Source of the DNA: Panopea generosa
Taxonomy: Eukaryota > Mollusca > Bivalvia > Adapedonta > Hiatellidae
Assembly (NCBI GenBank): GCA_029582155.1
Contig: CM055895.1
Location: forward strand, 56,329,250-56,393,249
DNA: 64,000 bases
Reading direction: 5' to 3'
Shown: piece by piece, positions 11,440 to 25,002 of the stretch
How the letters are laid out: each line of letters starts with the position of its first letter
How positions within the stretch are numbered: position 1 is the first letter of the stretch
Position numbers and translations under genes: made by a program
Notes under the pieces: generated by a model
What the model was told of the DNA's origin: nothing
The model's database searches: none
The model's input: the letters and a program-made list of their open reading frames with translations, nothing else

Positions 11440-14400
11440 ACTTTTGTCATCAAGTGTTATGATGTCATATAAAAGTCCATCAACATACAATGCAGTGTCA
11501 TAATTATGTCATATAAATGTCCAACATCTTACAGTGCAGCATCATAATTATGTCATATAAATGTCCACCATCTTACAGTGCAGTGTCATAATTCTTCATA
11601 TAAATGTCCAACATTTTACAGTGCAGCATCATAATTGTGTCATATAAATGTCCAACATCTTACAGTGCAGTGTCATAATTCTTCATGTAAATGTCCACCA
11701 TCTTACAGTGCAGTGTCATAATTCTTCATATAAATGTCCACCATCTAACAGTGCAGCATCATAATTCTTCATATAAATGTCCAACATCTTACAGTGCAGC
11801 ATCATAATTATGTCATATAAATGTCCAACATCTTACAGTGCAGCATCATAATTCTTCATATAAATGTCCAACATCTCACAGTGCAACATCATAATTATGT
11901 CATATAAATGTCCAACATCTTACAGTGCAGTGTCATAAATCTTCATATAAATGTCCAACATTTTACAGTGCAGCATCATAATTGTGTCATATAAATGTCC
12001 AACATCTTACAGTGCAGTGTCATAATTCTTCATGTAAATGTCCACCATCTTACAGTGCAGTGTCATAATTCTTCATATAAATGTCCATCATCTTACAGTG
12101 CAGCATCATAATTCTTCGTATAAATGTCCAACATCTTACAGTGCAACATCATAATTATGTCATATAAATGTCCAACATCTTACAGTGCAGCATCATAATT
12201 ATGTCATATAAATGTCCAACATCTTACAGCGCAGCATCATAATTCTTCATATAAATGTCCAACATCTAACAGTGCAACATCATAATTATGTCATATAAAT
12301 GTCCAACATCTTACAGTGCAGTGTCATAATTCTTCATGTAAATGTCCACCATCTTACAGTGCAGTGTCATAATTCTTCATATAAATGTCCACCATCTTAC
12401 AGTGCAGCATCATAATTCTTCATATAAATGTCCAACATCATACAGTGCAGCATCATAATTATGTCATATAAATCTCAAACATCTTACAGTGCAACATCAT
12501 AATTATATCATATAAATGTCCAACATCTTACAGTGCAGTGTCATAATTATGTCATATAAATTTCCAACATCTTACAGTGCAGCATCATAATTCTTCATAT
12601 AAATGTCCAACATCTTACAGTGCAACATCATAATTACGTCATATAAATGTCCAACATCTTACAGTGCAGCATCATAATTATGTCATATAAATGTCCACCA
12701 TCTTACAGTGCAGTGTCATAATTCTTCATATAAATGTCCAACATTTTACAGTGCAGCATCATAATTGTGTCATATAAATGTCCAACATCTTACAGTGCAG
12801 TGTCATAATTCTTCATGTAAATGTCCACCATCTTACAGTGCAGTGTCATAATTCTTCATATAAATGTCCACCATTTTACAGTGTAGCATCATAATTCTTC
12901 ATTTAAATGTCCAACATCTTACAGTGCAGTGTCATAATTCTTCATATAAATGTTCAACATCTTACAGTGCAGCATCATAATTATGTCATATTAATGTCCA
13001 ACATTTTACAGTGCAGTGTCATAATTCTTCATATGAATGTCAAACATTTTACAGTGCAGTGCAGTGTCATAATTATGTCATATAACTGTCCATCAACTTA
13101 CAGTGCAGTGTCATAATTATGTCATATAAATGACCAACATTTCACAGTGCAGTGTCATAATTATGTCATATAAAAGTCCAACATCTTACAGTGCAGCGTC
13201 ATAATTCTTCGTATAAATGTCCAACATTTTACAGTGCAGTGTCATAATTATGTCATATAAATGTCCAACATCTTACAGTGTAGTGTCATAATTCTTCATG
13301 TAAATGTCCAACATTTTACAGTGCAGTGTCATAATTCTTCATATTAATGTCCAACATCTTACAGTGTAGCATCATAATTATGTCATATAAATGTCCAACA
13401 TTTTACAGTGCAGTGTCATAATTCTTCACATGAATGTCCAACATTTTACAGTGCAGTGTCATAATTATGTCATATAAATGTCCACCATCTTACAGTGCAG
13501 CATAATAATAATGTCCAACATTTTACAGTGCAGTGTCATAATTCTTCATATGAATGTCCAACATTTTACAGTGCAGTGTCATAACTATGTCATATAAATA
13601 TCCACCATCTTACAGTGCAGTGTCATAATTATGTCATATAAATGACCAACATCTTACAGTGCAGTGTCATAATTATGTCATATAAATGTCCACCATCTTA
13701 CAGTGCAGTGACATAATTATGTCATATAAATGTCCAACATCTTACAGTGCAGTGTCATAATTATGTCATATAAATGTCCAACATCTTACAGTGCAACATC
13801 ATAATTATGTCATATAAATGTCCAACATCTTACAGTGCAGCATCATAATTATGTCATATAAATGTCCAACATCTTACAGTGCAACATCATAATTATGTCA
13901 TATAAATGTCCAACATCTTACAGTGCAGTGTCATAATTATGTCATATAAATGTCCAACATCTTACAGTGCAACATCATAATTATGTCATATAAATGGCCA
14001 ACATCTTACAGTGCAGCATCATAATTATGTCATATAAATGGCCAACATCTTATAGTGCAGCATCATAATGATGTCATATAAATGGCCAACATCATACAGT
14101 GCAGCATCATAATTATGTCATATAAATGTCCAACATCTTACAGTGCAGCATCATAATTCTTCATATAAATGTCCAACATTTTACAGTGCAACATCATAAT
14201 TATGTCATATAAATTTCCAACATCTTACAGTGCAGCATCATAATTCTTCATATAAATGTCCAACATCTTACAGTGCAGCATCATAATTCTTCATGTAAAT
14301 GTCCAACATCTTACAGTGCAACATCATAATTATGTCATATAAATGTCCAACATCATACAGTGCAACATCAGATTTAAGTCATATAAATGTCCAACATCTT

Positions 14401-15078
14401 ACAGTGCAACATCATAATTATGTCATATAAATGTCCAACATCTTACAGTGCAGCATCATAATTATGTCATATAAATGTCCAACATCTTACAGTGCAGCAT
14501 CATAATTCTTCATATAAATGTCCAACATCTTACAGTGCAACATCATAATTATGTCATATAAATGTCCAACATCATACAGTGCAGCATCATAATTATGTCA
14601 TATAAATGTCCAACATCTTACAGTGCAGCATCATAATTCTTCATATAAATGTCCAACATCTTACAGTGCAACATCATAATTATGTCATATAAATGTTCAC
14701 CATCTTACAGTGCAGTGTCATAATTATGTCATATAAATTTCCAACATCTTACAGTGCAGCATCATAATTATGTCATATAAATGTCCAAAATCTTACAGTG
14801 CAGCATCATAATTCTTCATATAAATGTCCAACATCTTACAGTGCAACATCATAATTCTTCATATAAATGTCCAACATCTTACAGTGCAGTGTCATAATTA
14901 TGTCATATAAATGTCCACCATCTTACAGTGCAACATCATAATTATGTCATATAAATGTCCACCATCTTACAGTGCAGCATCATAATTATGTCATATAAAT
15001 GTCCAAAATCTTACAGTGCAGCATCATAATTATGTCATATAAATGTCCAAAATCTTACAGTGCAGTGTCATAATTATG
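11440..15078. repeat. Minisatellite array, 43/44-bp monomers, about 83 copies
   Basis: Two interleaved monomer types share ATAAATGTCCAACATCTTAC then AGTGCAG. One carries CATCATAATTATGTCAT (44 bp), the other TGTCATAATTCTTCAT (43 bp). Type order changes along the array: mixed at first, ATTATGTCAT-rich from about 13600 on. A short direct duplication (GTGCAGTGCAGTGTCATAA) sits near 13056. Confidence 0.95.
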
Positions 15079-15138
15079 TAAATAAGAAGGAATTCTGATT
15101 ATTGAACATAATGTGTGTTTTTTCACACGTTTAAAAAA

Positions 15139-15427
15139 GCCTGACTTGAATAGCTCTGTCGGTAAAACGTCTCACTATCAATCCATGTCATGAGTTTCAA
15201 TCCCCGTCTGGCAATAGTTTCAGTGATGACTGATATTAGACATTGTGTGTCATTATCATTCATCTCTAACTGCTGATTCAAGTGGGAAAGTTATCAGTTA
15301 CTTGCAGAAATGGGGTGTGCTCGAGGACTGGTTAACCTTTCAAGATCACACAAAACAGTGGTTAGGGTAACTGATCGTCTGTTAGCCCTTGATGGCATTA
15401 AATGGAACTAAATATTCAATCAATCAC
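15139..15427 (+). mobile_element. SINE1 copy, plus strand
   Basis: A decayed tRNA-like head (GAATAGCTCTGTCGGTAAAA; GAGTTTCAATCCCCG) is followed by the SINE1 body (GATTCAAGTGGGAAAGTTAT, GTTAGCCCTTGATGGCAT) and an ATTCAATCAATCA tail. I could not define a target-site duplication. Confidence 0.8.
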
Positions 15428-16141
15428 AAGTCTCAACTGAGACCTTAAATAACATTTCAGAAATGGCCTTGTTTTATACACTTTCACTTTCATTTATTCC
15501 TTAATAATAAACAGACTGAGGATTTAGTTGGAAGTCAACTCTTAAAGTGCTGATATTATTGCTGGTTAAATAATTACCTGACCTAACAATTTTCAATTTT
15601 ATGTCATCCAATGCAATTGTTATGCATTTGGTGGCAAAAAAAGTTATATCAGAAGGAAGATTGCAAGTCATCTATGAAAAACTTGAAATAACTATTTAAA
15701 CTGCATCCCTGAGTAATAATCGACGACCTGAACTGATATATTTTGTTTATCTAAACATTTTGTAAATACTTGCCATTTTCACAAATTCACTCTTGTCCAA
15801 CTTAATCTACAATAAACAGTGTTTAAAGTATATACTTTTATGAATCCAGCAATGTCAATACTAAACTATGTGTCCTTTGAAAGGCGAAAATATGTCTTCT
15901 ATTCTTTAAACAAACATAAATTTTACTATTGATTGAAGTAGATATTCCATAATCTTGGTGAAGGAAAGAACTGCAGATAGGAGTGATAATTGGGTTTGTC
16001 ACTATTGTCAATAGCATTAAATATGTGAATGCTTTAAGAAGTAATGGTGAAAAAGAATTTTGTTTGTTTAGTTCAACTTACTTAAATATCTTAATTACAT
16101 TGTACAAATATACAAAATGGATACAGTCATAAAAGTCTCTA
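15428..16141. other. Unique non-coding stretch
   Basis: No gene or repeat family seen. Confidence 0.5.
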
Positions 16142-16568
<427 letters not shown>

Positions 16569-16689
16569 GGCATGTAATTGAGAGGGATGATGCCCAATAT
16601 GCAACTATTAAGGAGATATCATTGTTCCCTCAAATCATATATTAAATATAATTAACATGAGTTATGAACATGATTGCTTTTGTCATTGT

Positions 16690-16985
16690 ATGCGTTGCTT
16701 TCAACAAATTATTCAGTTTTACCACAATGGTGTCTATTTTAGTCAGTATTCTAAACCCTGCCAAACTGGAGTATCATGCTGCAGACACATGGAATGATAA
16801 CCCACCCACTCACATTATACTGATACCAGGCCGACCAGATCTAGAACTATCCTCTAAATGCCGAGCGTCAAGCGAGGAAGCTTCTGGTACCATTTTTCAA
16901 GCTTTAACGTATGACCTGGCATGGGATCTAACCCAAGACATTTCTCATCCAAGGCGGACACTCTACCCCTAGACCAGCGCTGTGG
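16690..16985 (-). mobile_element. SINE2 (tRNA-Ala-headed) copy, minus strand, diverged
   Basis: Matches the other SINE2 copies in reverse: GCGTTGCTTTCAACAAATTA, GAGTATCATGCTGCAGACAC, CCGACCAGATCTAGAACTAT, then a decayed tRNA head at 16925-16980. There is no clear duplication at the ends. It lies just left of the 118-bp array. Confidence 0.8.
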
Positions 16986-17073
16986 TATATGAACATTGTA
17001 AAAACAATAAAATAGGAATGGATATGGTACTCATATAAAGGGATTCATTGAAGTAGAACACAAATGTACAAGT

Positions 17074-20000
17074 AAAACATGTAACACCCTACACAAGTTG
17101 ACAGTGGTCCCACATTTATCTTGGAGGAAAGTGAAACACCCTCACAAAGTAACTGGACTGATATTTTATACAGCCCTGCAGGGAGTCAGCATTAAACTGT
17201 AACACCCTGCACAAGTTGACAGTGGTCCCACATTTATCTTGGAGGAAAGCGAAACACCCTCACAAAGTAACTGAACTGATATTTTATAAAGCCCTGCAGG
17301 GAGTCAGCATAAAACTGTAACACCCTGCACAAGTTGACAGTGGTCCCACATTTATCTTGGAGGAAAGTAAAACACCCTCACAAAGTAACTGGACTGATAT
17401 TTTATACAGCCCTGCAGAGAGTCAGCATAAAACTGTAACACTCTACACAAGTTGACAGTGGTCCCACACTTATCTTGGAGGAATGTGAAACACCCTCACA
17501 AAGTAACTGGACTGATATTTTATACAGCCCTGCAGGGAGTCAGCATAAAACTGTAACACCCTACAAAGTTGACAGTGGTCCCACACTTATCTTGGAGGAA
17601 AGTGAAACACCCTCACAAAGTAACTGGACTGATATTTTATACAGCCCTGCAGGGAGTTAGCATAAAACTGTAACACCCTACACAAGTTGACAGTGGTCCC
17701 ACACTTATCTTGGAGGAAAGTGAAACACCCTCACAAAGTAACTGGACTGATATTTTATACAGCCCTGCAGGGAGTCAGCATAAAACTGTAACACCCTACA
17801 CAAGTTGACAGTGGTCCCATATTTATCTTTGAGGAGAGTGAAACACCCTCACAAAGTAACTGGACTGATATTTTATACAGCCCTGCAGGGAGTCAGCATA
17901 AAACTGTAACACCCTGCACAAGTTGACAGTGGCCCCACATCTATCTTTGAGGAAAGTGAAACACCCTCACAAAGTAACTGGACTGATATTTTATACAGCC
18001 TTGCAGGGAGTCAGCATAAAACTGTAACACCCTATACAAGTTGACAGTGGTCCCACATGTATCTTGGAAAAGAGTGAAACACCCTCACAAAGTAACTGGA
18101 CTGATATTTTATACAGCCCTGCAGGGAGTCAGCATAAAACTGTAACACCCTGAACAAGTTGACAGTGGTCCCACACTTATCTTGGAGGAGAGTGAAACAC
18201 CCTCACAAAGTAACTGGACTGATATTTTATACAGCCCTGCAGGGAGTCAGCATAAAACTATAACACCCTACACAAGTTGACAGTGGTCCCACACTTATCT
18301 TGGAGGAGAGTAAAACACCCTCACAAAGTAACTGGACTGATATTTTATACAGCCCTGCAGGGAGTCAGAATAAAACTGTAACACCCTATACAAGTTGACA
18401 GTGGTCCCACATTTATCTTGGAGGAAAGTGAAACACCCTCACAAAGTAACTGGACTGATATTTTATACAGCCCTGCAGGGAGTCAGCATAAAACTATAAC
18501 ACCCTACACAAGTTGACAGTGGACCCACACTTATCTTGGAGGAAAGTGAAACACCCTCACAAAGTAACTGGACTGATATTTTATACAGTCCTGCAGGGAG
18601 TCAGAATAAAACTGTAACACCCTACACAAGTTGACAGTGGTCCCACATTTATCTTGGAGGAGAGTGAAACACCCTCACAAAGTAACTGGACTGATATTTT
18701 ATACAGCCCTGCAGGGAGTCAGCATAAAACTGTAACACCCTACACAAGTTGACAGTGGTCCCACACTTATCTTGGAGGAGAGTAAAACACCCTCACAAAG
18801 TAACTGGACTGATATTTTATACAGCCCTGCAGGGAGTCAGCATAAAACTGTAACACCCTACACAAGTTGACAATGGTCCCACATTTATCTTGGAGGAGAG
18901 TGAAACACCCTCACAAAGTAACTGGACTGATATTTTATACAGCCCTGCAGGGAGTCAGCATAAAACTGTAACACCCTACACAAGTTGACAGTGGTCCCAC
19001 ATTTATCTTGGAAGAAAGTAAAACACCCTCACAAAGTAACTGGACTGATATTTTATACAGCTCTGCAGGGAGTCAGCATAAAACTGTAACACCCTACACA
19101 AGTTGACAGTGGTCCCACATTTATCTTGGAGGAGAGAAAAACACCCTCACAAAGTAATTGGACTGATATTTTATACAGCCCTGCAGGGAGTCAGCATAAA
19201 ACTGTAACACCCTATACAAGTTGACAGTGGTCCCACATTTATCTTGGAGGAGAGTAAAACACCCTCACAAAGTAACTGGACTGATATTTTATACAGCCCT
19301 GCAGGGAGTCAGCATAAAACTGTAACACCCTGCACAAGTTGACAGTGGTCCCACATTTATCTTGGAGGAGAGAAAAACACCCTCACAAAGTAATTGGACT
19401 GATATTTTATACAGCCCTGCAGGGAGTCAGCATAAAACTGTAACACCCTACACAAGTTGACAGTGGTCCCACACTTATCTTGGAGGAAAGTAAAACACCC
19501 TCACAAAGTAACTGGACTGATATTTTATACAGCCCTGCAGGGAGTCAGCATAAAACTGTAACACCCTACACAAGTTGACAGTGGACCCACACTTATCTTG
19601 GAGGAAAGTGAAACACCCTCACAAAGTAACTGGACTGATATTTTATACAGTCCTGCAGGGAGTCAGAATAAAACTGTAACACCCTACACAAGTTGACAGT
19701 GGTCCCACATTTATCTTGGAGGAGAGTGAAACACCCTCACAAAGTAACTGGACTGATATTTTATACAGCCCTGCAGGGAGTCAGCATAAAACTGTAACAC
19801 CCTACACAAGTTGACAGTGGTCCCACACTTATCTTGGAGGAGAGTAAAACACCCTCACAAAGTAACTGGACTGATATTTTATACAGCCCTGCAGGGAGTC
19901 AGCATAAAACTGTAACACCCTACACAAGTTGACAATGGTCCCACATTTATCTTGGAGGAGAGTGAAACACCCTCACAAAGTAACTGGACTGATATTTTAT

Positions 20001-20741
20001 ACAGCCCTGCAGGGAGTCAGCATAAAACTGTAACACCCTATACAAGTTGACAGTGGTCCCACATTTATCTTGGAGGAGAGTAAAACACCCTCACAAAGTA
20101 ACTGGACTGATATTTTATACAGCCCTGCAGGGAGTCAGCATAAAACTGTAACACCCTGCACAAGTTGACAGTGGTCCCACATTTATCTTGGAGGAGAGTG
20201 AAACAACCTCACAAAGTAATTGGACTGATATTTTATACAGCCCTGCAGGGAGTCAGCATAAAACTGTAACACCCTATACAAGTTGACAGTGGTCCCACAT
20301 TTATCTTGGAGGAGAGTAAAACACCCTCACAAAGTAACTGGACTGATATTTTATACAGCCCTGCAGGGAGTCAGCATAAAACTGTAACACCCTGCACAAG
20401 TTGACAGTGGTCCCACATTTATCTTGGAGGAGAGTAAAACACCCTCACAAAGTAACTGGACTGATATTTTATACAGCCCTGCAGGGAGTCAGCATAAAAC
20501 TGTAACACCCTGCACAAGTTGACAGTGGTCCCACATTTATCTTGGAGGAGAGTGAAACAACCTCACAAAGTAACTGGACTGATATTTTATACAGCCCTGC
20601 AGGGAGTCGGCATAAACTGTAACACCCTGCACAAGTTGACATTGGTCCCACATTTATCTTGGAGGAGAGTAAAACACCCTCACAAAGTAACTGGACTGAT
20701 ATTTTATACAGCCCTGCAGGGAGTCAGCATAAAACTGTAAC
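17074..20741. repeat. Satellite array, 118-bp monomer, about 31 copies
   Basis: The monomer contains AACACCCTACACAAGTTGAC, AGTGGTCCCACATTTATCTT, GGAGGAGAGTGAAACACCCT, CACAAAGTAACTGGACTGAT, ATTTTATACAGCCCTGCAGG and GAGTCAGCATAAAACTGT. Blocks of neighbouring subtypes recur (for example a GACCCACACTT copy, then an AGAATAAAACTG copy, near 18520 and again near 19590), so multi-monomer blocks have been duplicated. The right end runs straight into a tRNA-like repeat that starts TGTAACAGGATGAG. Confidence 0.95.
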
Positions 20742-20875
20742 AGGATGAGAAAAATAGGCATTTGGCAAGGAATCCGAACCCATTACCTATTGTCTAACAG
20801 GGCAAATCTCTATCATCTAACAGACTACATACTGTGGGACACATCCAGGCTACCAGGCCATCAGGCTACTACATA
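20742..20875 (-). mobile_element. SINE5-like remnant, minus strand
   Basis: AACAGGATGAGAAAAATA followed by GGAATCCGAACCCATTACC matches the pair at 37875-38282 and reads on the minus strand like a tRNA B-box region. It is joined without spacer to the end of the 118-bp array. Confidence 0.5.
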
Positions 20876-21624
20876 AAATAATGTAGTTTTAGTATTAATT
20901 TAAATTTTGAAACTTATTTACTTTTCAGAAATAATCAACTTGGTGTTTTGTTTATACAATAGCAAGGCCTTTTCATTTTGTTCATGACGATTTTGAATTA
21001 AAAAAATTTGAAAAACAAATAAAATGTATTAGTAAGAAATACTCCTGGACACTGAAAAGACCAGTTGTCTGCACTCTTTGGGGTGAAACGATTTGCACTC
21101 TACACTGCCAAGGAACAGCGTGCATTCAATTATTGGTACATAATATACATGGTATAAATTATAATATGGAAATAAGTAAAGTCTGGTGGAATGTATTAAT
21201 AAAATTTTGTCACATAAAATTCTCGTTTATGTAAAAAAAACACCAAAAAAAAACATTAAAATCTTCCGCTTTTTCAGCCACATGCAAGACTAATAAATTT
21301 CTATCTTATCATAGAGTACAGCAGTAAAATTTATGCACTACCTCTGACATGGTGTTATTTTTTACGGATAGTAAATCAATGTTATGAGCTAGTTAAACAA
21401 GAAAAATCAAAGGCAGGTGTCCTTGCGTGAGATATTACAATCCTGACCTAAGGTATTGACCCAAGGTATCAAACTGATCAAACTTCACCCTTGAGTTTCA
21501 TTACGATGCCTACTTGTGATGTAGATAACTGTAATACTATATAATACTATATTTTCCTAACTTCAAATTTGGCTTTTGTATGGTCTGGATGCAACATAAT
21601 TAAAGATTTGGTTCTTATAAAGAG
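20876..21624. other. AT-rich non-coding stretch
   Basis: No gene or array recognised. Confidence 0.5.
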
Positions 21625-21768
21625 GTTCTTACATTAGTGCTTATTTATTATTGAATTTATTAAACGAGCTGGAAAAAATATATTACGCAAGGCTCTACTG
21701 AGCTTTATATCATTTTTCTCCTGGACGAGTTTAATAAATTCAATACTAAATGAAAATGAATGTAAGAT
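21625..21768. repeat. Long imperfect inverted repeat
   Basis: The left arm (about 21625-21678, with TATTGAATTTATTAAACGAG) pairs with the right arm (about 21712-21768, with GTTTAATAAATTCAATA). Outer parts TTCTTACATT and AATGTAAGAT also pair. Arms are about 55 bp, imperfect, around a spacer of about 35 bp. It could be a fold-back MITE remnant; no duplication at its ends was resolved. Confidence 0.6.
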
Positions 21769-22076
21769 TTGTTTTATCACAGACTTCAGGAAAAGTTTAC
21801 ATTTACTATTCATTTAACAGATCGCCCTTATAAGGAGCAAAAAAAATCGGGCATATTTGTTTTGGTGAGTCATCATATGTTATAACGTCTCAAAATAACA
21901 TCATTAACCACCCCATGACAAATCAGCGTCATTTATATATTTGGGCAAGTTATAAAATACTTCGGCAATTTACATAGGAGAGCCCATTTATACAGAAAAC
22001 ACCGAACGATGAATCAGAAGTGATATTTCACTAGGTTAATATAAAAAATGTGTCATGGGTTTATTACACGGTAAGC

Positions 22077-22145
22077 CGGGCCCGATAAGCTCAGTCGGTT
22101 ACGCATCTGACTATCAATCCAGGGGTCATGAGTTTGAATCCCCAA
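22077..22145 (+). mobile_element. SINE1 head only (first copy)
   Basis: CCCGATAAGCTCAGTCGGTT to GGTCATGAGTTTGAATCCCC is a tRNA-like head with A and B boxes. The SINE body is absent downstream. Confidence 0.7.
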
Positions 22146-22466
22146 CTAGAAACTTTTTCTATAATAGACTCTTCCATCTTTGTTTTTGGACCTCTCCATA
22201 ATCGTTTAACATGGTTGGTTATAATAAATGTGTTGGATTGGAGTAAAAAAATGTAGACTTCTTTTAAAAAATGCATCACCCCATTTATTGGGGGAGGGGA
22301 ATAGGGTATTTGTGTTTTCAAATTAGTCATTCATTTATTTATGTGTTTGTTTGTTTGGTCTTTCGTTTGTATGTTCATTTACATAGGAGAGCCCATTCGG
22401 AATCGGAAGTGATATTACACTAGGTTAATATAAAAAATATGTTGTGGGTTTATTACACGGTAAGTG

Positions 22467-22512
22467 GGACCCGATTAGCTCAGTCGGTTACGCTTCTGAC
22501 TATCAATCCAGT
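22467..22512 (+). mobile_element. SINE1 head fragment (second copy)
   Basis: GACCCGATTAGCTCAGTCGG to ATCAATCCAG, then broken before the B box and joined to a TTCA-rich region. Confidence 0.65.
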
Positions 22513-22634
22513 TTGTATGTTAATTTACTCATTCATTTCTTCACTTATTTAATTATTCTCTCAATCATTCTTCTGTCAGTTATAATGTCATTAAGTGTAG
22601 TTTGTTTGTTTGGTCTCTCATTCTTTTATTCATT

Positions 22635-22732
22635 TATTCATTCATTCATTCATTCATTCATTCATTCATTCATTCATTCATTCATTCATTCATTCATTCA
22701 TTCATTCATTCATTCATTCATTCATTCATTCA
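22635..22732. repeat. (TTCA)n microsatellite, about 24 copies
   Basis: Near-perfect ATTC/TTCA tract. The serine-phenylalanine-isoleucine-histidine open frames over it are simple-repeat artefacts. Confidence 0.95.
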
Positions 22733-23340
22733 CTTATTTATTTATTCTTTCACTCTTTCTTGTGTCAGTTATAATCTCGTTAAGTGTAGTTTTGACCACA
22801 TTACATATTGATAGGCCACTGCAACACTGCTCTATTTCCTTATTTGTTTATATGTAAATAGAACCGTGTTGCTTTGCTACGTTACAAAATTCAATAAAAA
22901 AAGTAATATATATCAAATGTATCAAATATTGTGCCCATTCGTAATGTTATAAATTCCAATATTTTAGATAATGTTGATATGGGCATGCGACATGAACCAT
23001 GGGTAAATGATGGTGTTTGTTGAATATTTTATTTGCATGATAATCTGAAGTGAAGAATGCCCCCAATGTGGTTCATATTATAATGTTCAAAGCTCTTATA
23101 TGAGGTTTCAATTTATTATTTAGTACCATAAAATGTTTGATTTGATAATGTTGATGATGTGTGAAACGTGAAGTGATTAGGTAAATATGTGAAAGGCCAT
23201 ATACTCCTCCCATAATCCTGTGAATCGTTATTTTATGTGAATCATTTGCTTCGTGAAACGTGAAGAAATTAATAGAGGTCCAACATTCAAGTATTTGATA
23301 TTTAATAAATCTTACCATAGTATCCATTATTTGCTGAGTT
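22733..23340. other. Non-coding stretch
   Basis: TCAGTTATAATCTCGTTAAG at about 22767 repeats a sequence at about 22577, so the local duplication extends here in part. No gene seen. Confidence 0.45.
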
Positions 23341-23684
23341 AGGCCGTCCTTTTAATAAAAAAATGTTTGTTTGCTGTGCTCTGACCCAGTTTTATTCATG
23401 TTGGTAGGGTAGAGGTAGGATATGGTAAGGTAGGGTAGGTAGGTAAGGTAAGTAGGTAGGTAGGTATGGTATGGTATGGTAAGGTACGGTACGGTAGGTA
23501 GGTAGGTATTTTTTTTGCCTATATTTGGATTCTGCATAGTCATTTTTTTTTTAAAAATGGACAGAAATCTTAAAAAAAAATTGAAATGCTTTAAAAGTCA
23601 ATAAAAAAGTTTGGATGGCTGCAATTTTGAGTAAGTAGGACTGGTAGGAGCATGGCAAATAATTTATTTTTTTAAGGACAGCCT
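23341..23684 (+). mobile_element. AGGCCRTCCTT MITE, copy with internal GGTA microsatellite
   Basis: Begins AGGCCGTCCTTTTAATAAA with TTTGTTTGCTGTGCTC and ends GAGCATGGCAAATAATTTAT then AAGGACAGCCT. The ends are inverted repeats of each other over about 40 bp, imperfectly. The interior carries a GGTA/GGTAGGTA tract (23405-23510) and AAAAGTCAATAAAAAAGTTT. No transposase is encoded, so it is a non-autonomous DNA element. The target-site duplication is not clear, with TA on both sides at best. Confidence 0.75.
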
Positions 23685-23689
23685 AACAT

Positions 23690-24235
23690 TATCTTCAGTA
23701 TTTGCTGAATTGGTTGTGATATTTGTAGTATTTGCTTAATAGTGATATTTAAAGTACTTGAATTACGATATTACAGTATCTGCTGTATTTTGATATTTAC
23801 AGTATGCTTAATATATTAAGATTACAGTATTTGCAGAAGTGTGATGATTGCAGTAATTGTTGAATTGTGGTTATTACAGTACTTGCTGAATAGTGATGAT
23901 TACAGTACTTGCTGAATTGTGATAATAACAGTACTTGCTGAATTGTGATGATTAAAGTATTTGCTGAATTGTGATAATTACAGTACTTGCAGAATTGTGA
24001 TGATTACAGTACTTGCTGAATTGTGATAAATACAGTACTTGCTGAATTGTGATGATTACAGTACTTGCAGAATTGTGATAATTACAGTACTTGCTGAATT
24101 GTGATAAATACAGTACTTGTTGAATTGTGGTGATTACAGTATTTGCAGAATTGTGATGATTACAGTACTTGCTGAATTGTGATAATTACAGTACTTGCTG
24201 ATTTGTGATGATTACAGTACCTGTTGAATTGTGTA
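23690..24235. repeat. Minisatellite array, 26-bp monomer, about 20 copies
   Basis: The monomer is ACAGTACTTGCTGAATTGTG then ATGATT or ATAATT. It starts abruptly at the right end of the MITE and the left copies are most degraded. Confidence 0.9.
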
Positions 24236-24754
24236 ATAAGGCTATAGACAGAGCAAGGCAATCTTATATTCAGGCAAATTTATAGTTTTTATCCACAATG
24301 TTTTAATCTGCAATATTTTATTTGTACATGCAAATGTTTTATTTGTAAATTTTTTTCCTATGTTTTCTATCAGCACATCTAATTATTCTTACTCGGTACT
24401 GCTAGGGATGGGATGTTAGTGTGTGTTTGGGGCGGGGGGACCAGTTCTAAACACATTTTATCTGTGAGAGTCACTGACTACTTCCCCACATATTCAGGAG
24501 ATTCATGACCCTAGAACAAAGTTTAAGACAAATCATTTGCAAAGACCATGACTGGGCGTGTATTCAATTTTTTTAACCCCAGATTGTTACTTCAGGCATT
24601 ACAGTCTTAACTAAATTGGCCTGGCTTTTCCATCAAGATTTTACATTTTCCTACAAAGCTTTAACTCAAAATTAAGGGTAAATGAATATTTAACTCATAG
24701 AATCAATGTTTTACCTGCAATGGGAAACCCATTGATGTTTTTATTCCCAAAAGG
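24236..24754. other. Non-coding stretch
   Basis: No gene or known repeat. CAAAAGG at 24748-24754 is the left target-site copy of the next element. Confidence 0.45.
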
Positions 24755-24995
24755 AGAGTCCTCCATGGCCGAGTGGTCTAAGGTGTGCCTCACAATCACT
24801 CTCACCACTAAGGTCGTAGGTTGGAGTCCCGCTCACTCCAAAAACTTTATGTGAGAAAGTTTGCCAGTTACTTCTGGAAGGACGGTGGTTCTACTCAGTC
24901 TGACTCAGTCTGAGGTCTTATTCCTCCATCTTCCTTGATATGCCATATATAACCTGAAATGTGTTGAAAATGGTGTTAAACCCCATTAAAAAACA
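24755..24995 (+). mobile_element. SINE3, tRNA-Leu/Ser-like head
   Basis: The head carries TGGCCGAGTGGTCTAAGGTG, the characteristic A-box of class II (Leu/Ser) tRNAs, and GGTTGGAGTCCCGC as B box. The spacing between boxes suits a long variable arm. The body ends in GGTGTTAAACCCCATTAAAA. A short direct repeat CAAAAGG flanks it (24748-24754 and 24996-25002). It is the only copy of this family in the window. Confidence 0.75.
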
Positions 24996-25002
24996 CAAAA
25001 GG

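Larger units (their letters stand above)
21968..22512. repeat. Local direct duplication carrying two SINE1 heads
   Basis: TTTACATAGGAGAGCCCATT, GAAGTGATATTNCACTAGG, GGTTTATTACACGGTAAG and a SINE1 head occur at 21968-22140 and again at 22380-22512, about 410 bp apart in the same orientation. Divergence between copies is modest. Confidence 0.75.
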
